Assembly (NCBI GenBank): GCA_004154925.1
Contig: QJNS01000201.1
Location: 86,560 to 150,559 of the forward strand
DNA: 64,000 bases
Reading direction: 5' to 3'
From: Monosporascus cannonballus
Taxonomy: Eukaryota > Ascomycota > Sordariomycetes > Xylariales
The position numbers and the translations under genes were made by a program. Below, piece by piece: positions 12,004 to 23,128 of this stretch. The notes below the pieces were generated by a model. The model searched no databases. It was not told the origin of the DNA and saw only the letters and a program-made list of their open reading frames with translations. Within the stretch, counting starts at the first letter, position 1. Each line of letters opens with the position of its first letter.

Positions 12004-13478
12004 ATGGCAAATAAGGGCAGCGACCTTCCATGCGCCCTTTATTGGCGCTCCAACACGGTCTTCATCCTCGCCACGGTGGCTGTGGGACTTTTCACCGACC
12101 TTTTCCTGTACGGCCTCGTTGTGCCCGTACTTCCGTTCATGCTTCGCGAGCGACTTGCGATTCCCGAGCAGGAGATCCAGTCGTACGTAGGAGGGTTGCT
12201 CGCCGCCTATGCGGGCGCTTCGGTGCTTTTTGCGCTGGCCGCCGGGTGGGTCGCGGCCAGGACGAATGCGCGACAGGCCCCTTTCCTGAGCGGCCTGGCA
12301 GCTCTGCTTGTTGCGACTGTCATGTTAGCATTCGGCCAAAGTATCGCCTTGATCATAGTAGCGAGAGTGCTCCAAGGCATCAGCGCTGCCGTGGTTTGGA
12401 CCGTTGGGCTGGCCATGGTGCTGGATACGATCGGCCCGGGGAATCTGGGCAAAGTCTTTGGATCGGTACGGCGCCTTCCCATCAGAGGCAACAAATGTCC
12501 AGCTGCAGCTAACGTTCGCAGATATTCTCTTTCATTTCAGTGGGCGAGTTGATGGCCCCCGTGTTGGGTGGGGGGTGTGCTGTACGGAAAGACGGGCTAC
12601 GTAGGCATCTTCGGGGTGGCATCCGGGATCTTGGGATTGGATTTTCTCATGCGGCTCCTGATCATCGAGAAGAGTACGGCCGCGAACGCGGAGCGAGGGA
12701 CGAGGAATGCGATTGCACAGCAAGCGAGGCAGATCCCTTGCTACCTAGAAACGATGAAGATGCGTTCAAGATCCGGGACGAGCCGGGAAGACTTGTCCGG
12801 GCACTACCTATTTTAGTCTGTTTTTGCAACCCGCGATTCGTCGTGGGGCTCGCTTTGGCGTTCGTCCAGGCGTCGCTACTTGCCATGTTCGATGCCACCA
12901 TCCCTACCGAAGCAGACGAGCTGTTCGGATTCTCATCGCTGCAGGCAGGGCTGCTCTTCATCACTACCAATATCCCGTACCTAGTTCTCGGCCCGGTTGC
13001 CGGATGGGCGGTCGATCGATACGGCACAAAGCCCGCGGCGGTTATCGGCTTCACTTACCTGGTCCCGACGCTCGTGCTCCTCCGGCTACCATCGGACCAA
13101 CTCCTTGAAGGGTCGAGGAACGTCATCCTCTACTCCGCCATCCTCGCGCTCAACGGCCTCGGGCTGGCGATTATCGGATCACCGAGCGTAGTCGAGGTGA
13201 GTGACGTGGTTCAGAAGTACGACAAGACCAATCCCGAGTTCTTCGGGAAGAACGGTCCCTACGCTCAGCTATACGGGTTCAACTCGGTCTTCTTTAACTT
13301 GGGACTCACAGTCGGCCCCCTTGTTGCTGGCGGTCTGAGGGATTCGATCGGATATGGAAGTATGAACCTCACTTTCGCCATCGTATCAGGAGTCACAGCA
13401 ATATTGTCTTTCTTCTTCATTGGTGGGAAACCACCAAATATGCGCGGAATGCGAAAACCAGGTGTTACGTGTAGATAG
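12004..13478 (+). pseudogene. MFS transporter (vesicular-amine-transporter-like DHA1 type), two frame breaks
   Basis: Exon 1 is 12004-12465 and exon 2 12522-13478, with a 56-bp GT-AG intron whose removal gives GSIFSFISVGELMAPVLGG. Exon 1 covers the first membrane helices (TVAVGLFTDLFLYGLVVPVLPFML, then AAYAGASVLFALAAGWVAA). The second half has LALAFVQASLLAMFDATIP, GPVAGWAVDRYG and YAQLYGFNSVFFNLGLTVGPLVAGGL, typical of fungal drug/metabolite exporters of this group. The frame slips by one base in a six-G run at about 12570-12575 (the continuation VLYGKTGYVG is in the next frame). It slips back around 12690-12720, before EADPLLPRNDEDAFKIR. As read, translation in one frame would scramble about 45 residues. 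It is either a recent pseudogene or carries sequence errors; the rest is well preserved. Its place beside the NRPS-like and isocyanide synthase genes fits a product exporter. Confidence 0.8.
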
Positions 13479-14218
13479 GCCAGTCAGTACTTAACGGAGC
13501 AGAGGTCTTGGACGACAGCTTCTCAAACAGGTGGAGATCCCCTAATAACAAAGCCCTAGCAGTGACTAGACGTTACGTAAATCCACCTAGTTGTTACCTC
13601 GTCATGGGGCTAAATAAGTCCGGGACCGCGGTATGCATGCGGACACCCCCCTAGTCCGGTCGGCGAGGCATTCGCGGTTAACGGGCATGCTACCCTGGCT
13701 CAGGAAACATTTTCAGCGGTCGAATTGACCACAGCTACTATATGGATACGATGAGCCTGTCAAATTTCTCACTTGGAGGTTCTTCACACCCGGTCTGGTT
13801 AGCAAAGGGGAATGGATAGCGGGTTCCCAAGTGTATCTGTCTTATTGCTGGCTGCGTCTCACATATGCGGCGCTGCACGAAATGGATAGGAGGATATATG
13901 GAAAAGTCGACGAGTATGACGCAACGGATTTATGGATTCTCATGACAGTACATTTGCAGGGCACGACCGGAGGATCTATCGTGCTGTAGTCTAGTACAAT
14001 GCCAATCGAAACTATTTCGGCCTAAAAGGCTCCCATCACAATGATCATCCATCGTAAACCACCTCGGAAGATCTCATACACCTGAATTTCTGATAAGATT
14101 TACTCGCATTTTACATCATGATGTCATTGCCTGTTTTCTCTGGTCGCTTTCGGATGCGTCGTTTTCCGACGTCGCACCACTTTTCATCTTTGCAATCCGT
14201 AACAACCAAGAGAATGAC
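13479..14218. other. Intergenic between convergent MFS and NRPS-like genes
   Basis: No open frame of interest is present. The two flanking genes converge here, so it should hold both 3' untranslated ends. No repeat or transposon end was seen. Confidence 0.4.
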
Positions 14219-17200
14219 TCAATAACCCCACTGCTTCAACCAAAGCCCCATCCACTCCTCGTTCACCGGTTCGAGCGTTGCCAAAGTCCCGCTCTTATCA
14301 GTGCTCAGCTCCATATCCAAGACAAGGCCACGGGATGCGTCGTCCCCATCCACCCTGAGGGACTCGAAGAAGTCAAGCAGTTTCAGGCCGGGATTCTGCT
14401 TTAGATCGGCTAGCGAGGTGTTGTGCTGCGAGTGCCGCAGGGTATCGACCCAGTCGTCCCACGATACTATTCTAGTCGATGCGTCCAGGTGACGGAGGAC
14501 GATGGGAACCAGCGTTCTCCAGTCTACGTCCATGGGGTTAACGGCATGGTAGACCTGTAATCTAGATGGACTCTTCTCCACCTTGTGCACTTCGGGCTTG
14601 TCGGTGCCTGCTAGTTCTACGATGACGTCTGCGAGGACATCCACAGGAACCCAGTCTATGCGATCCATTGAGCCCAGTGTGGATGGCAGAAGGCCGAGGA
14701 ACTTGGACGTTTCAATGACCTGCACACCTGTCAGTCTTCACATCGTCTTTAAGCAATAAGACGGGTCTTACTGTCGGCAGCCACTCCTGCTTTCCCCACA
14801 TCCCTTTAGTGCTCCTGACCGGGCCGGCAATCTGGCCTAGGCGACAAATGGAGGCATGCAACCCCGAGTTGACGACGGCGTCCTCGATTATGAGTTCCGA
14901 AACTTGCTTCGATGAGTTGTACCCGCTCAGTTCCGTGGTCAGGACGTGGTTTGGCGCCTCTATGACCATGCCGTCGGTACGCAGATGGCTTACTGTTCCG
15001 GTCGTGGAGATGAAGAACAACGAGGCACTGCGCTTGCTCCCAAGACAGAAGTCGGCTAGTTGTCGTACACCCTTGATGTGTGGTTCGAAGGAAGCCAGGA
15101 CCCAGTTGAAGTTGACTGGCCACTGGTTATCTAGGCTACTGTTAGCGGCGCTTCCTCCTTTTGGGGGCATGGAGGCTTTGCTAACGGATCACATGCGTCG
15201 TGTGCTCTTTTAGCTCGGCATATTCTTCTCGGCTCAGTCCAAACTGAGGCATCGACAAGTCGGCGTGGAGGAACTCGACTTTCTCCGTTGGCCAATCGGC
15301 CATCAGACCCCTGAATGAGCTGGACTCCGTCTGCTTCTTGCGTCCGTCCAGGCTGCGGTTTAGGCAGTAGATCTTCTCCACGTTCTTCTGGTGTAATAGC
15401 GAGTCAAGCAAGTATGAGCCGATAGACCCAGTACTGCCCGTCAGGATGACCGTTGCGCCATATTGCGCCTTGCCGTACTTCTTGCGGAGCTCTTGCATTT
15501 TCTGCTGCTGGATATCGATCTCGCTTAGCTCTCCGTTCGATGACCTCCCCAGCAGTGCATAGACAGCTTTAGAAAGCTTTTCGATCGTTGGATTAGCATA
15601 TACGACCCGAGGGCTCAGATTCCCGGCGTTAGCCCCGGATTTCTCGAGGACCGAGCGAAGTGCCCTCGTTGCACGAAGGACGATCAAGGAATCGACCCCG
15701 GTACTGAACATATCCTCCTGTGCCGAGGCGCTCTTGAGGGAAGGGAGCAGTGCAGAAAGTACCTCATGGATACCAGCAGTTACAGTCTCCAACGAAGAAA
15801 TGTCAATAGATGAAGTCAAGTGCGCGACTGACTCGGTCTCACGCTTGTCATAGAAATCTTCGATCTCTTGCGTGTATCCGGCCAATGTTGCGCGGCGTTT
15901 GACGGTGCCCTTGTCAGTATACGCGAACGGCTTCTTGGGATCGGAGAACATGATGTATTCCCTGTGGATCTGTGCGTAGGCTGGAGAGGAGGCGTTCGCA
16001 ACTTGGACAGTCTCATAAATGCTATCGATGAGAGTCTCGCGCTCCGCCGCGTCGGTCGGCTCCCGGTCTTTAAGTTCGACCAGCAAACCCGCTTGGAACT
16101 TGCCTGTCCCAATCTACTCCTCTGTCAGTATCTTGATGTGATATTGTAGGCTTGATACTTGGTCTCGTTGTGGGCCCCCACCCACGAGAATAGGGGTAAA
16201 CGTACAACAAGGGAACCGGCAATAGCGGGATGAGCATTGATGATGGCCTGGGCGCCGAGAGGCTGGACCTTTTCCCCGTTCGAGAACACGACCATCTCAT
16301 CCGCCCTCCCCATGTAGATCCAGTGGTTCGACTTCGTCGGATGCTTGGCATAGAGATCCTTCAGGGACATCTCCTTGACGTCCCGGAACGTGTGGAAGAG
16401 GCCCTGGAAGAGGGCAGCGTGCTCGTTGCGGACCACGTAGTGCTCGTATAGCCCAGGCTCGATCTCCCTGAAGTCAAAGCCCGAGTACGGATGGAAGGAG
16501 AAGTAGATCCAATCTTCGCGGTCCACCCAGAGGTTTCCGATGAAGAGCCCTTCGGTTGTTCCCGTCAGGTTGAATACCCTCACCACTTCGTTGACCTTGT
16601 CAACTGGGGCTTGGGTGACCGGTCCTAGGGGCATTTTAGCCTTTTAATTTCATTTTTTCTCAGAATTCATTCATACCCCCTGATGCGCAGATGAATTTGG
16701 CGCTTTTGAATTTGGAGAGGACTTCAGGGGTTTCTCCGAGCTCATCGACCAAAGACGGGACGATACTCCAGATATCGATCTTTGCATGATCTAGCATTGA
16801 ATCAATCAAGTCCATGTTGGGAATTACACCCTCGGGTCCGATTATCCCATGCATGCCGTAGAATGCATTCATCAGGATGTTCATGATCATGCCGGCGCCC
16901 TAATAAACAGGATTTTAGTCGATTGAACAACGGGCATTCTAAGGGTTAGTTCCTTACATGGAAAAACGGAAATGCGGAGTACAACCGGTCTTTCTCATGC
17001 CACATGGTGGTCCACGGCTTGAGGCCGTTGTCTCCATCGACTGGTGGCAGCAGACGCACGGCGTCCAGAGTGCTGAGCAGCCCATGGTTCCAGAAAATCG
17101 GCTTGGGAAGCCCAGTGGTACCTGAGGTGTGCAGTACGCAAAATGGTTCTGTGGCAGCCTCTTCAAAAGTCTTCTCGTAGGGGTAGTGTGGCACATCTGC

Positions 17201-17766
17201 CGCATCCAACAGGTCCCCGACACTCTGAATGGCGAGCACCTTCATAGGATGCTGTGCCAGTATCTCAGGGAGATTCTGGGGCTGCTGACTGGGAGAGATC
17301 CAGTACTTGCAGCTTGTTCTACCCAGGAGTGCTAAGCTGCCCTCGAGGCTGTTGCGCGGGGAGAGAAACAAGGCCTTTATTCAATCCATCAGCTATGCAC
17401 AATCAGACCATTGATCAATATTGCCTACCTGGTAACCAGCTTTGATACATCCGTGAGTGACCAAGACATATCGAAGGTCGTCTAGTTCCGCGTTAACGAT
17501 GCATCAATCGATAGCAATCCAGATCACTTACGAGGTCCAATATAGCCTATCGTCTCGAACGAAGAGCTTCTTCCAATTTCCTTCTGCAGCCACCACGCGA
17601 CCTTGTCAACCGCGCTAGCCAGCTGGCGAGCAGTAACGTCACGGAAGCCCTTAGAGACGTCCTGCGACTTTGGGAAAGAGTAGACAATGCGTTCGGGGTC
17701 ACTTTTGGCAAGATCGTCTACGATGTGGGGAATGAGGCGCCGGCCGTGGTCCTGAGATGCCGCCAT
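14219..17766 (-). CDS. NRPS-like carboxylic acid reductase (adenylation - thiolation - thioester reductase)
   Basis: Eight exons: 17766-17532, 17481-17429, 17374-16958, 16899-16677, 16624-16206, 16113-15186, 15130-14772 and 14719-14219. All seven introns are GT-AG, 50-92 bp, and the splice adds up to 1044 aa in frame. The A domain (about 1-530) has LHTSGTTGLPKP (178-189), NLTGTTEG and YMGRADEMV. The carrier domain has GVDSL, with the phosphopantetheine Ser near 591. The C-terminal reductase has TGSTGSIG (674-681, NADPH site) and YNSSK (829-833, catalytic Tyr and Lys). Enzymes of this layout adenylate a carboxylic acid, load it on the carrier arm and release it as an aldehyde or alcohol. No condensation domain is present. 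The ATG at 17766 was preferred because MAASQDHGRRLIPHIV matches the usual start of this group. The substrate is not readable. It diverges from the isocyanide synthase at 19054. Confidence 0.9.
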
Positions 17767-19053
17767 CTTAGGCAAGCAACACAACCTAGGAGAGAAATCT
17801 TAGATAGCAGGAGCAAAGAAGTTCGTGTAAATCCTGGAGGGACGTCGACGATTTAGACGCCTTATGAAGTGTCAGAATATGGGTAAGACAACCCACACCT
17901 TCTGTGTACATATAGCTGTGTGTAGTCCCCCGAGCCTCAAAGCCGGTTACCTAGCATGGAACCTAGCGGGTATTCAGCGTATCTTTGAAATGGAGGCTTT
18001 GCAATTTATTTATTTCGGATATCATCATCGTTGCGGTGTAGCTTACACACTATATACGGTTTACGTCAGCTGAACGGGTTCAGGTTAGCTAGTTGGCTAA
18101 CGCCACCCAGTGTAGTAGCGGAAACGGGGGAAAAAAAAGTAGAAAGGAAATGCACGTAAGCCGTTCATATCATCGTCAGCATTGTGGACAAAGGCGGTGG
18201 AGGGCTGTCATCTACAGCACTGCCACGCGCCTCCTGAATTGGTCTTCTCTTTTGAGTGTCGGTGAGAGTGCTTATGGCCGAGGGAGGCCCGACGGACTCC
18301 CCCGTTATTAAGCCACGCACCCGGGCACTCCATCGTTGTCGGTTATGCCAATTCCCGCCTTTACCCGCCGGCGTGTATACACGGGGCCGCTACCTGATTA
18401 CCTACCCCTAAGTAGTCTCGGCACGTCACTGCCGGAGTGAAACGGCCCACGGACCACCGTGGAGCATCATAGGGCTTATATGTACAGGACTCATCACGGC
18501 CAGGGCCCGGTAAGTATTTCTGGGCTATAAATGTATGGATATCTTTAGTATGGGAAGAAATCGGGGTATTGTGTGTGTGATGGTATGCTCCGGAACTCCA
18601 AATCTATGCATAGAAAAGCTACATATAAATACAAACGCCAGCGCTATATCCTGGTCCGTGGCGATGTTGATCCATAATTAAGAGTTAAACCATGGTTGTG
18701 ACTATTCAAGTACTGTAACGATGGTGGCTAAAGGTGAGATGGTAGGATTTAATTGATGTTGGTCCGCCTGACGCCAGCGCGGTGATGATGTTGGATGCTG
18801 TCAAGGGATGAACTCGCCTACTCCGATGGTGTGAATTGATGGGAATCTCGGTGCCGGGGCTTCATCTTAGTTTTCCTAGATTGGCCGTATATTAGGGTCT
18901 GATGTCCCAGGCGAACTTCCAGTTGGAATTTTGACATCACCCGATCTGTCCCCGGCTAAATTCGTCACTCTCCCACGAGTTTCTTCTCTCTGAGCCTAAG
19001 CTCCGCTGTAATTCAACGTATTCTGAGTTCTTCTAAACAGCCTTTCAAAAACA
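17767..19053. promoter_or_regulatory. Divergent promoter region between NRPS-like and isocyanide synthase genes
   Basis: A 1.29-kb gap between two outward-facing start codons, with no supported gene. It contains a perfect inverted repeat with CGG/CCG half-sites at 18447-18462. Several further CGG and CCG triplets lie within 150 bp of it (for example CCGCCGGCG near 18368). The sequence just before the isocyanide synthase start is pyrimidine-rich (TCCCACGAGTTTCTTCTCTCTGAG), as in many fungal promoters. Shared control of both genes is an inference. Confidence 0.5.
18447..18462. promoter_or_regulatory. Candidate Zn2Cys6 binding site, CCACGG-N4-CCGTGG
   Basis: Perfect 6-bp arms, CCACGG and CCGTGG, around the spacer ACCA. 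The inner half-sites CGG and CCG in inverted orientation are the form bound by many fungal Zn2Cys6 dimers. It lies about 680 bp from the NRPS-like start and 590 bp from the isocyanide synthase start. Binding by the regulator at 22883 is only a guess. Confidence 0.35.
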
Positions 19054-20291
19054 ATGGCCCCAATCGCTCTCGACCCCATCCCCGCGGACCCCTTTTCCGT
19101 CTCTAAGCTGCATCAGAGGTTCCAGGATGATTCACAAGTTGAGGAGATGTCCGCAAATATCTTAGCAGTCACCTACAAGTATCTGATGACCAAGTTCGGC
19201 GATTCCGATGAGAAACTGAGCGCGGGAACTCCTAAGTTCTTGGCAGTTATCTCCAAGTTTGTGAGGGCAAACAAAATGTTAGAGATGTGTCTCCCGGCCT
19301 TCCCCTGGAAGTCAGCGAACAAGGTGTACAAGGTCCTAGGATCGCTGCCAGATAAGGCAGAGGAGGTTGCCCTGAACCGCCTGAACACCATGTGCGCCGA
19401 GATTGCCGAGATTTATAAGCCAGGCGCTAGCCTAACCATCATCTCTGATGGCCTCGTTTACAATGGTAAGCCCCCTTTTGTGCAATCCGAGCTTGGTTTA
19501 AGAAACATCTTAGCGCTAACATGTGCGTTCCCAGACCTTCTTACCATTCCCGACAGGGACACCTGGGCATACGGAGAAGGTCTGCGTGACATGTGCGCCA
19601 CCAAGGGATTCAATCACATCGAGTTCGCCCGCCTCCGGGACCTCGTCTCCTTCCCGGGCCTGCCGGTGCAGCTCAACGAGATCGTCTACGTGGCCAACGC
19701 GAGCAACTTCCGCCGCTACCTGCTGAACAAGTTCGGCAACGACGAGCTGGACATCGACCACGAGATCGCCACCAAGCCCGACACCAACATGACGTACCGG
19801 GGTTACTGCCGCTTCCTCGGCAACGACCTGCAATACCTGTACCCCGTCGGCAAGGGGCGCAGCGGGCACGCCTACAGGCGGGACGTCAAGTTCCTGGCGA
19901 AGGAGATGCTGAAGCGCGGAGACGTGCGTGTTTACCCCCCTTCCCATACCTCGCTCATAATCTCTTGGATCGCCAGCTAACTCGATACTGCGTATAGGCT
20001 TTCGCGAAGGCTGTTAAGTGTGCCTTCCCTGACCATCTCCGACTGTCTATCCACCAGTCGACCGGCGAGCACAAGATCTCCATCAGCCTGCTGCCCACCG
20101 ACACCGGCTACACCACGCCGTGGCACTGCAGCGTGGCCTTCCGGGGGGACGGCAGCCTCACCAGCGGACCAAAGGGGGAGTTCGAGAAGGACCCCAACCT
20201 GGAATTGGTCTACGAGGACGGACGGCCGAGCTACTTCAGGGAGAAGACAGCGGCAGCGGGGGCCGCCAACGCCGTGTCCGCGGACAACTAG
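19054..20291 (+). CDS. Isocyanide synthase (DIT1/PvcA family)
   Basis: Three exons: 19054-19465, 19535-19923 and 19998-20291, with GT-AG introns of 69 and 74 bp and a 364-aa product. Family features are ISDGLVYN joined by the first splice to DLLTIPD, WAYGEGLRDM, RGYCRFLGNDL and, after the second splice, AFAKAVKCAFPDHLRLSIHQS, followed by the TPWHCSVAF segment. DIT1/PvcA enzymes convert the amine of an amino acid into an isonitrile using ribulose-5-phosphate; the yeast member makes the dityrosine precursor and fungal members make isocyanide natural products. No fused oxygenase or NRPS domain follows, so this is a stand-alone synthase. The start was set at the ATG after AAAACA, which gives a normal family N-terminus. 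It stands head-to-head with the NRPS-like gene. Which amino acid it uses cannot be told from sequence. Confidence 0.9.
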
Positions 20292-22443
20292 TCTGGGTGG
20301 CCTTCGAAATGGCGTTGTTTAGATTACACCTTCGCGATCAACCTCATTTTGGGAGTTCGTTTTTGGTCTCTCCTTTGTTAAGAATTTGCATCTGCATATA
20401 AGGTGGTCCTCTGGCGAGGCGAGCGTGGGGTGGACATACAAAGTTGCCAATTATATATAAGGAGGAAAGTTTATAGAATGCTATTTTATGTATATATAGC
20501 TTAGACAAGCCACATTGACTGTGGTTGTGTTCTTGGTTTAACAAATTTATCCTGGATCATCTCTCTACTTTCTGTTTAGCTTCAGTGATGATTAAAGGGG
20601 TCAATCTTCTATAATAAGTAGTGAGATCACCGGAATGCTTAGTATTGGGTGGTTTAAAAATAAGGGATCTAAAATCGTATTCTGTTCCAATATCGTACTA
20701 GATTTTCATGCCTATTAAATCTGCTCCTGAGCGTGGAAACTGCTGTGGACGCGCTTGGGAGTAGGCTTTGCGGCGAAGCCTTTGCCGTTTCCTGACTTGT
20801 ACAGTTATGTTGTACTTGGACACTGCATTGCTTACTGTAGTAGAGATATGGCTCCAATATTTGGTGACGAAGCCCCTATCCCCTTAATGCGTGTCTTCGC
20901 CCCCTTGCCATGGTCAATATTGCCGTCCTCTCATGTGCAACTTCACAAATTGTAATGGAACGGGCATGCAATACAATACGTCGAATACTCGCCCCTCAAT
21001 CTTCTCTGACTCAGCTCTGTAGGATATGGGTACGATTATGGCACGAATGAAGTGTTACATCCCCCTAACCCCGCGATAAATTAAAGCTGACGCCAAATTC
21101 CTCCTTTAACATGCACAGTACCCTATCAGGTACCCATGATACCTTGCCCGATTCCTAGAAGCCAACAACCGGGACTATGGGTCAATACGTAATAATACCT
21201 AGCTTGGGTAGCATCACTACGTCTCCCCTCGTCTACTGGATAGCGCTCCTAAATACGACTCGACGGTTAGACTACGAGTACCTTGGTAGCAGCCTGCCGG
21301 ACACCCGGATTATCACCATGATTGGTATCTGACAGAATGTGTAACGCGATAACTGAAAAGATCCATTGAAGTGTTTATCCCCGATACTGACCTTGGCACG
21401 AGTACATGAAGAGCTTTCCCATCACATGGACCATAACCACTTTCCATTTTCGGCAATCAGCTGATGTCGCTAAACGGATGTGCTAAGATACAGCGAACTC
21501 TCTCACACATACCTATGTCAGCCAATTAACAAGGGGAGGTCCCAGTTCACTACGGTAGATCTTGCATTTAGAGCTAACTACCCGCTTACCCGCCTAGATG
21601 CACCCTTCAGGGAGACACCGGCTGGTCCGGTACCCCGGGGGCGGCTGGCGGCCGGTAGCAAGCCGACTTCCGAGTAAGTGTAACAAGAAACCGCTCCTTA
21701 ACTGAGTCGACCGCGTTTTCTACAATTTGAGGCTGTGTATTTCTGGTCAGCGTCTTCAGGTGACCACGCGGGATCCCGGTACGTGGAACGCGATGGCGTC
21801 AATAATGACGTTCGTAGTGCTTAGGGAAGCGGTCCTTCGACTAGTCGACGACTACTGTACCATGTAGAGTTCCAAAATAGCAGTACCCATTTTGGACATC
21901 ATTCTTCAGCTTTCCCCATAATCCCGGCGCAAACCCGGTTGACCATGGATTACTCGGAAAACATGGGGACAGTGACTCGTAACCGACTGCTAAATATGCA
22001 ATCTGATGTTGGTGCTTACAGACCACAAACTGTACGAAGTGGATCCGGTTTAAGCAGAAAAGACGCCGCCAAGAACACATGACGTTGAAAGGAGGGCATT
22101 CAACACTCAGGCAGGCGACGTGCCCATTTGGTTGGGAGAATGGGATATAATGTAGGCGGGTAAACTAAGATCCGATGCTGAAAATGATAAGTTCGTTCCC
22201 CTTTCCCCTTTGAGCCTTGAGCTACCCCAGTCTCCTACAATAAACAAGGGATATCTTCAGCTAGTTTCTCCACCAGGAGGAGCACGAGATGCTGGAGTTG
22301 GCTAAAAATGTCAAATTACCATGCAATTTGTATGCGAAGTAGACATCGTTAATTCTTTATAATTCCAACATGAATGATGATGTATACTCCCATACAAATT
22401 CCACGGGGTTCTACATTCTAGCTTCATTAGGCAAATGATTGGT

Positions 22444-22454
22444 GGGGGGGGGGG
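22444..22454 (+). repeat. G11 homopolymer
   Basis: Eleven consecutive G residues about 430 bp before the regulator start; the local sequence on both sides is also G-rich. Confidence 0.9.
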
Positions 22455-22519
22455 TGTGGAAGTGGAGGAACTAACTGAAAATTCCCCCGCGTACTGTGTA
22501 GTTCCCCGCCATCTGCGTG

Positions 22520-22551
22520 GCGGTGCGGCGGTGCGGCGGTGTGGCGGTGCT
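22520..22551 (+). repeat. Four tandem 8-bp units, GCGGTGCG type
   Basis: The units read GCGGTGCG, GCGGTGCG, GCGGTGTG and GCGGTGCT. Each holds a CGG triplet, so the array could act as a cluster of zinc-cluster half-sites or just be a small minisatellite. Confidence 0.85.
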
Positions 22552-22787
22552 TGTGAGGCGTAATGGTGCGTGCAAATTTACTTGGAAATTCTAACTTAGT
22601 GACTCGGTGACTTCGTGACAAAACTCTTAACAGCGGAGATAAAAAGGTCGCCAAGAAGAACAAACTCCGCTGTCTAATCCCCAGAATCGACCCGAGACAA
22701 TTTTCTATCCAACCAACCGTCACAAGCGCTTCTCCTCATCAGCCGAATTCTCGCCGGCGAAGAATTCAACCGACGTTCTGCCCTTCT

Positions 22788-22822
22788 CCCCCAGTCCCCA
22801 GTCCCCGGTCCCTAGTCCCTAG
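22788..22822 (+). repeat. CCCAGTC-like tandem array in the regulator 5' leader
   Basis: Five imperfect 7-bp units (CCCAGTC, CCCAGTC, CCCGGTC, CCTAGTC, CCTAG) lie 60-95 bp before the ATG, with further AGTCCC copies at 22828 and 22850. This is probably replication slippage in the leader. Confidence 0.7.
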
Positions 22823-22882
22823 AGAGTAGTCCCAAGTACCCAGTGTCTCCCAGTCCCGCGTTCTCGCGAGATTCAGCCGACG

Positions 22883-23097
22883 ATGGGTTCCGTGGATGGC
22901 GCAACGGATCTCACGCCTGCTCCTCCTCCCGTGGCCGCCTCCGATGCCGAGCCCGGAATTGAGGCCTCTGTCCGGGCATTATCGTCCGAGTCACAACAAA
23001 CACAAACACAGTTAGAACCGGAACCACAACCACATCCCGACCCTGACCCCGACCCCGATCCTGCTCCTGGTCTTCATCCTCATACTCAGCCTGATTC

Positions 23098-23128
<31 letters not shown>

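Larger units (their letters stand above)
20292..22882. other. Long intergenic region upstream of the regulator gene
   Basis: No gene is supported. The right end is repeat-rich and is described in separate entries: a G11 run, four 8-bp units and a CCCAGTC array. The 22.6-22.88 kb part is pyrimidine-rich and probably includes the 5' untranslated region of the regulator. Confidence 0.45.
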
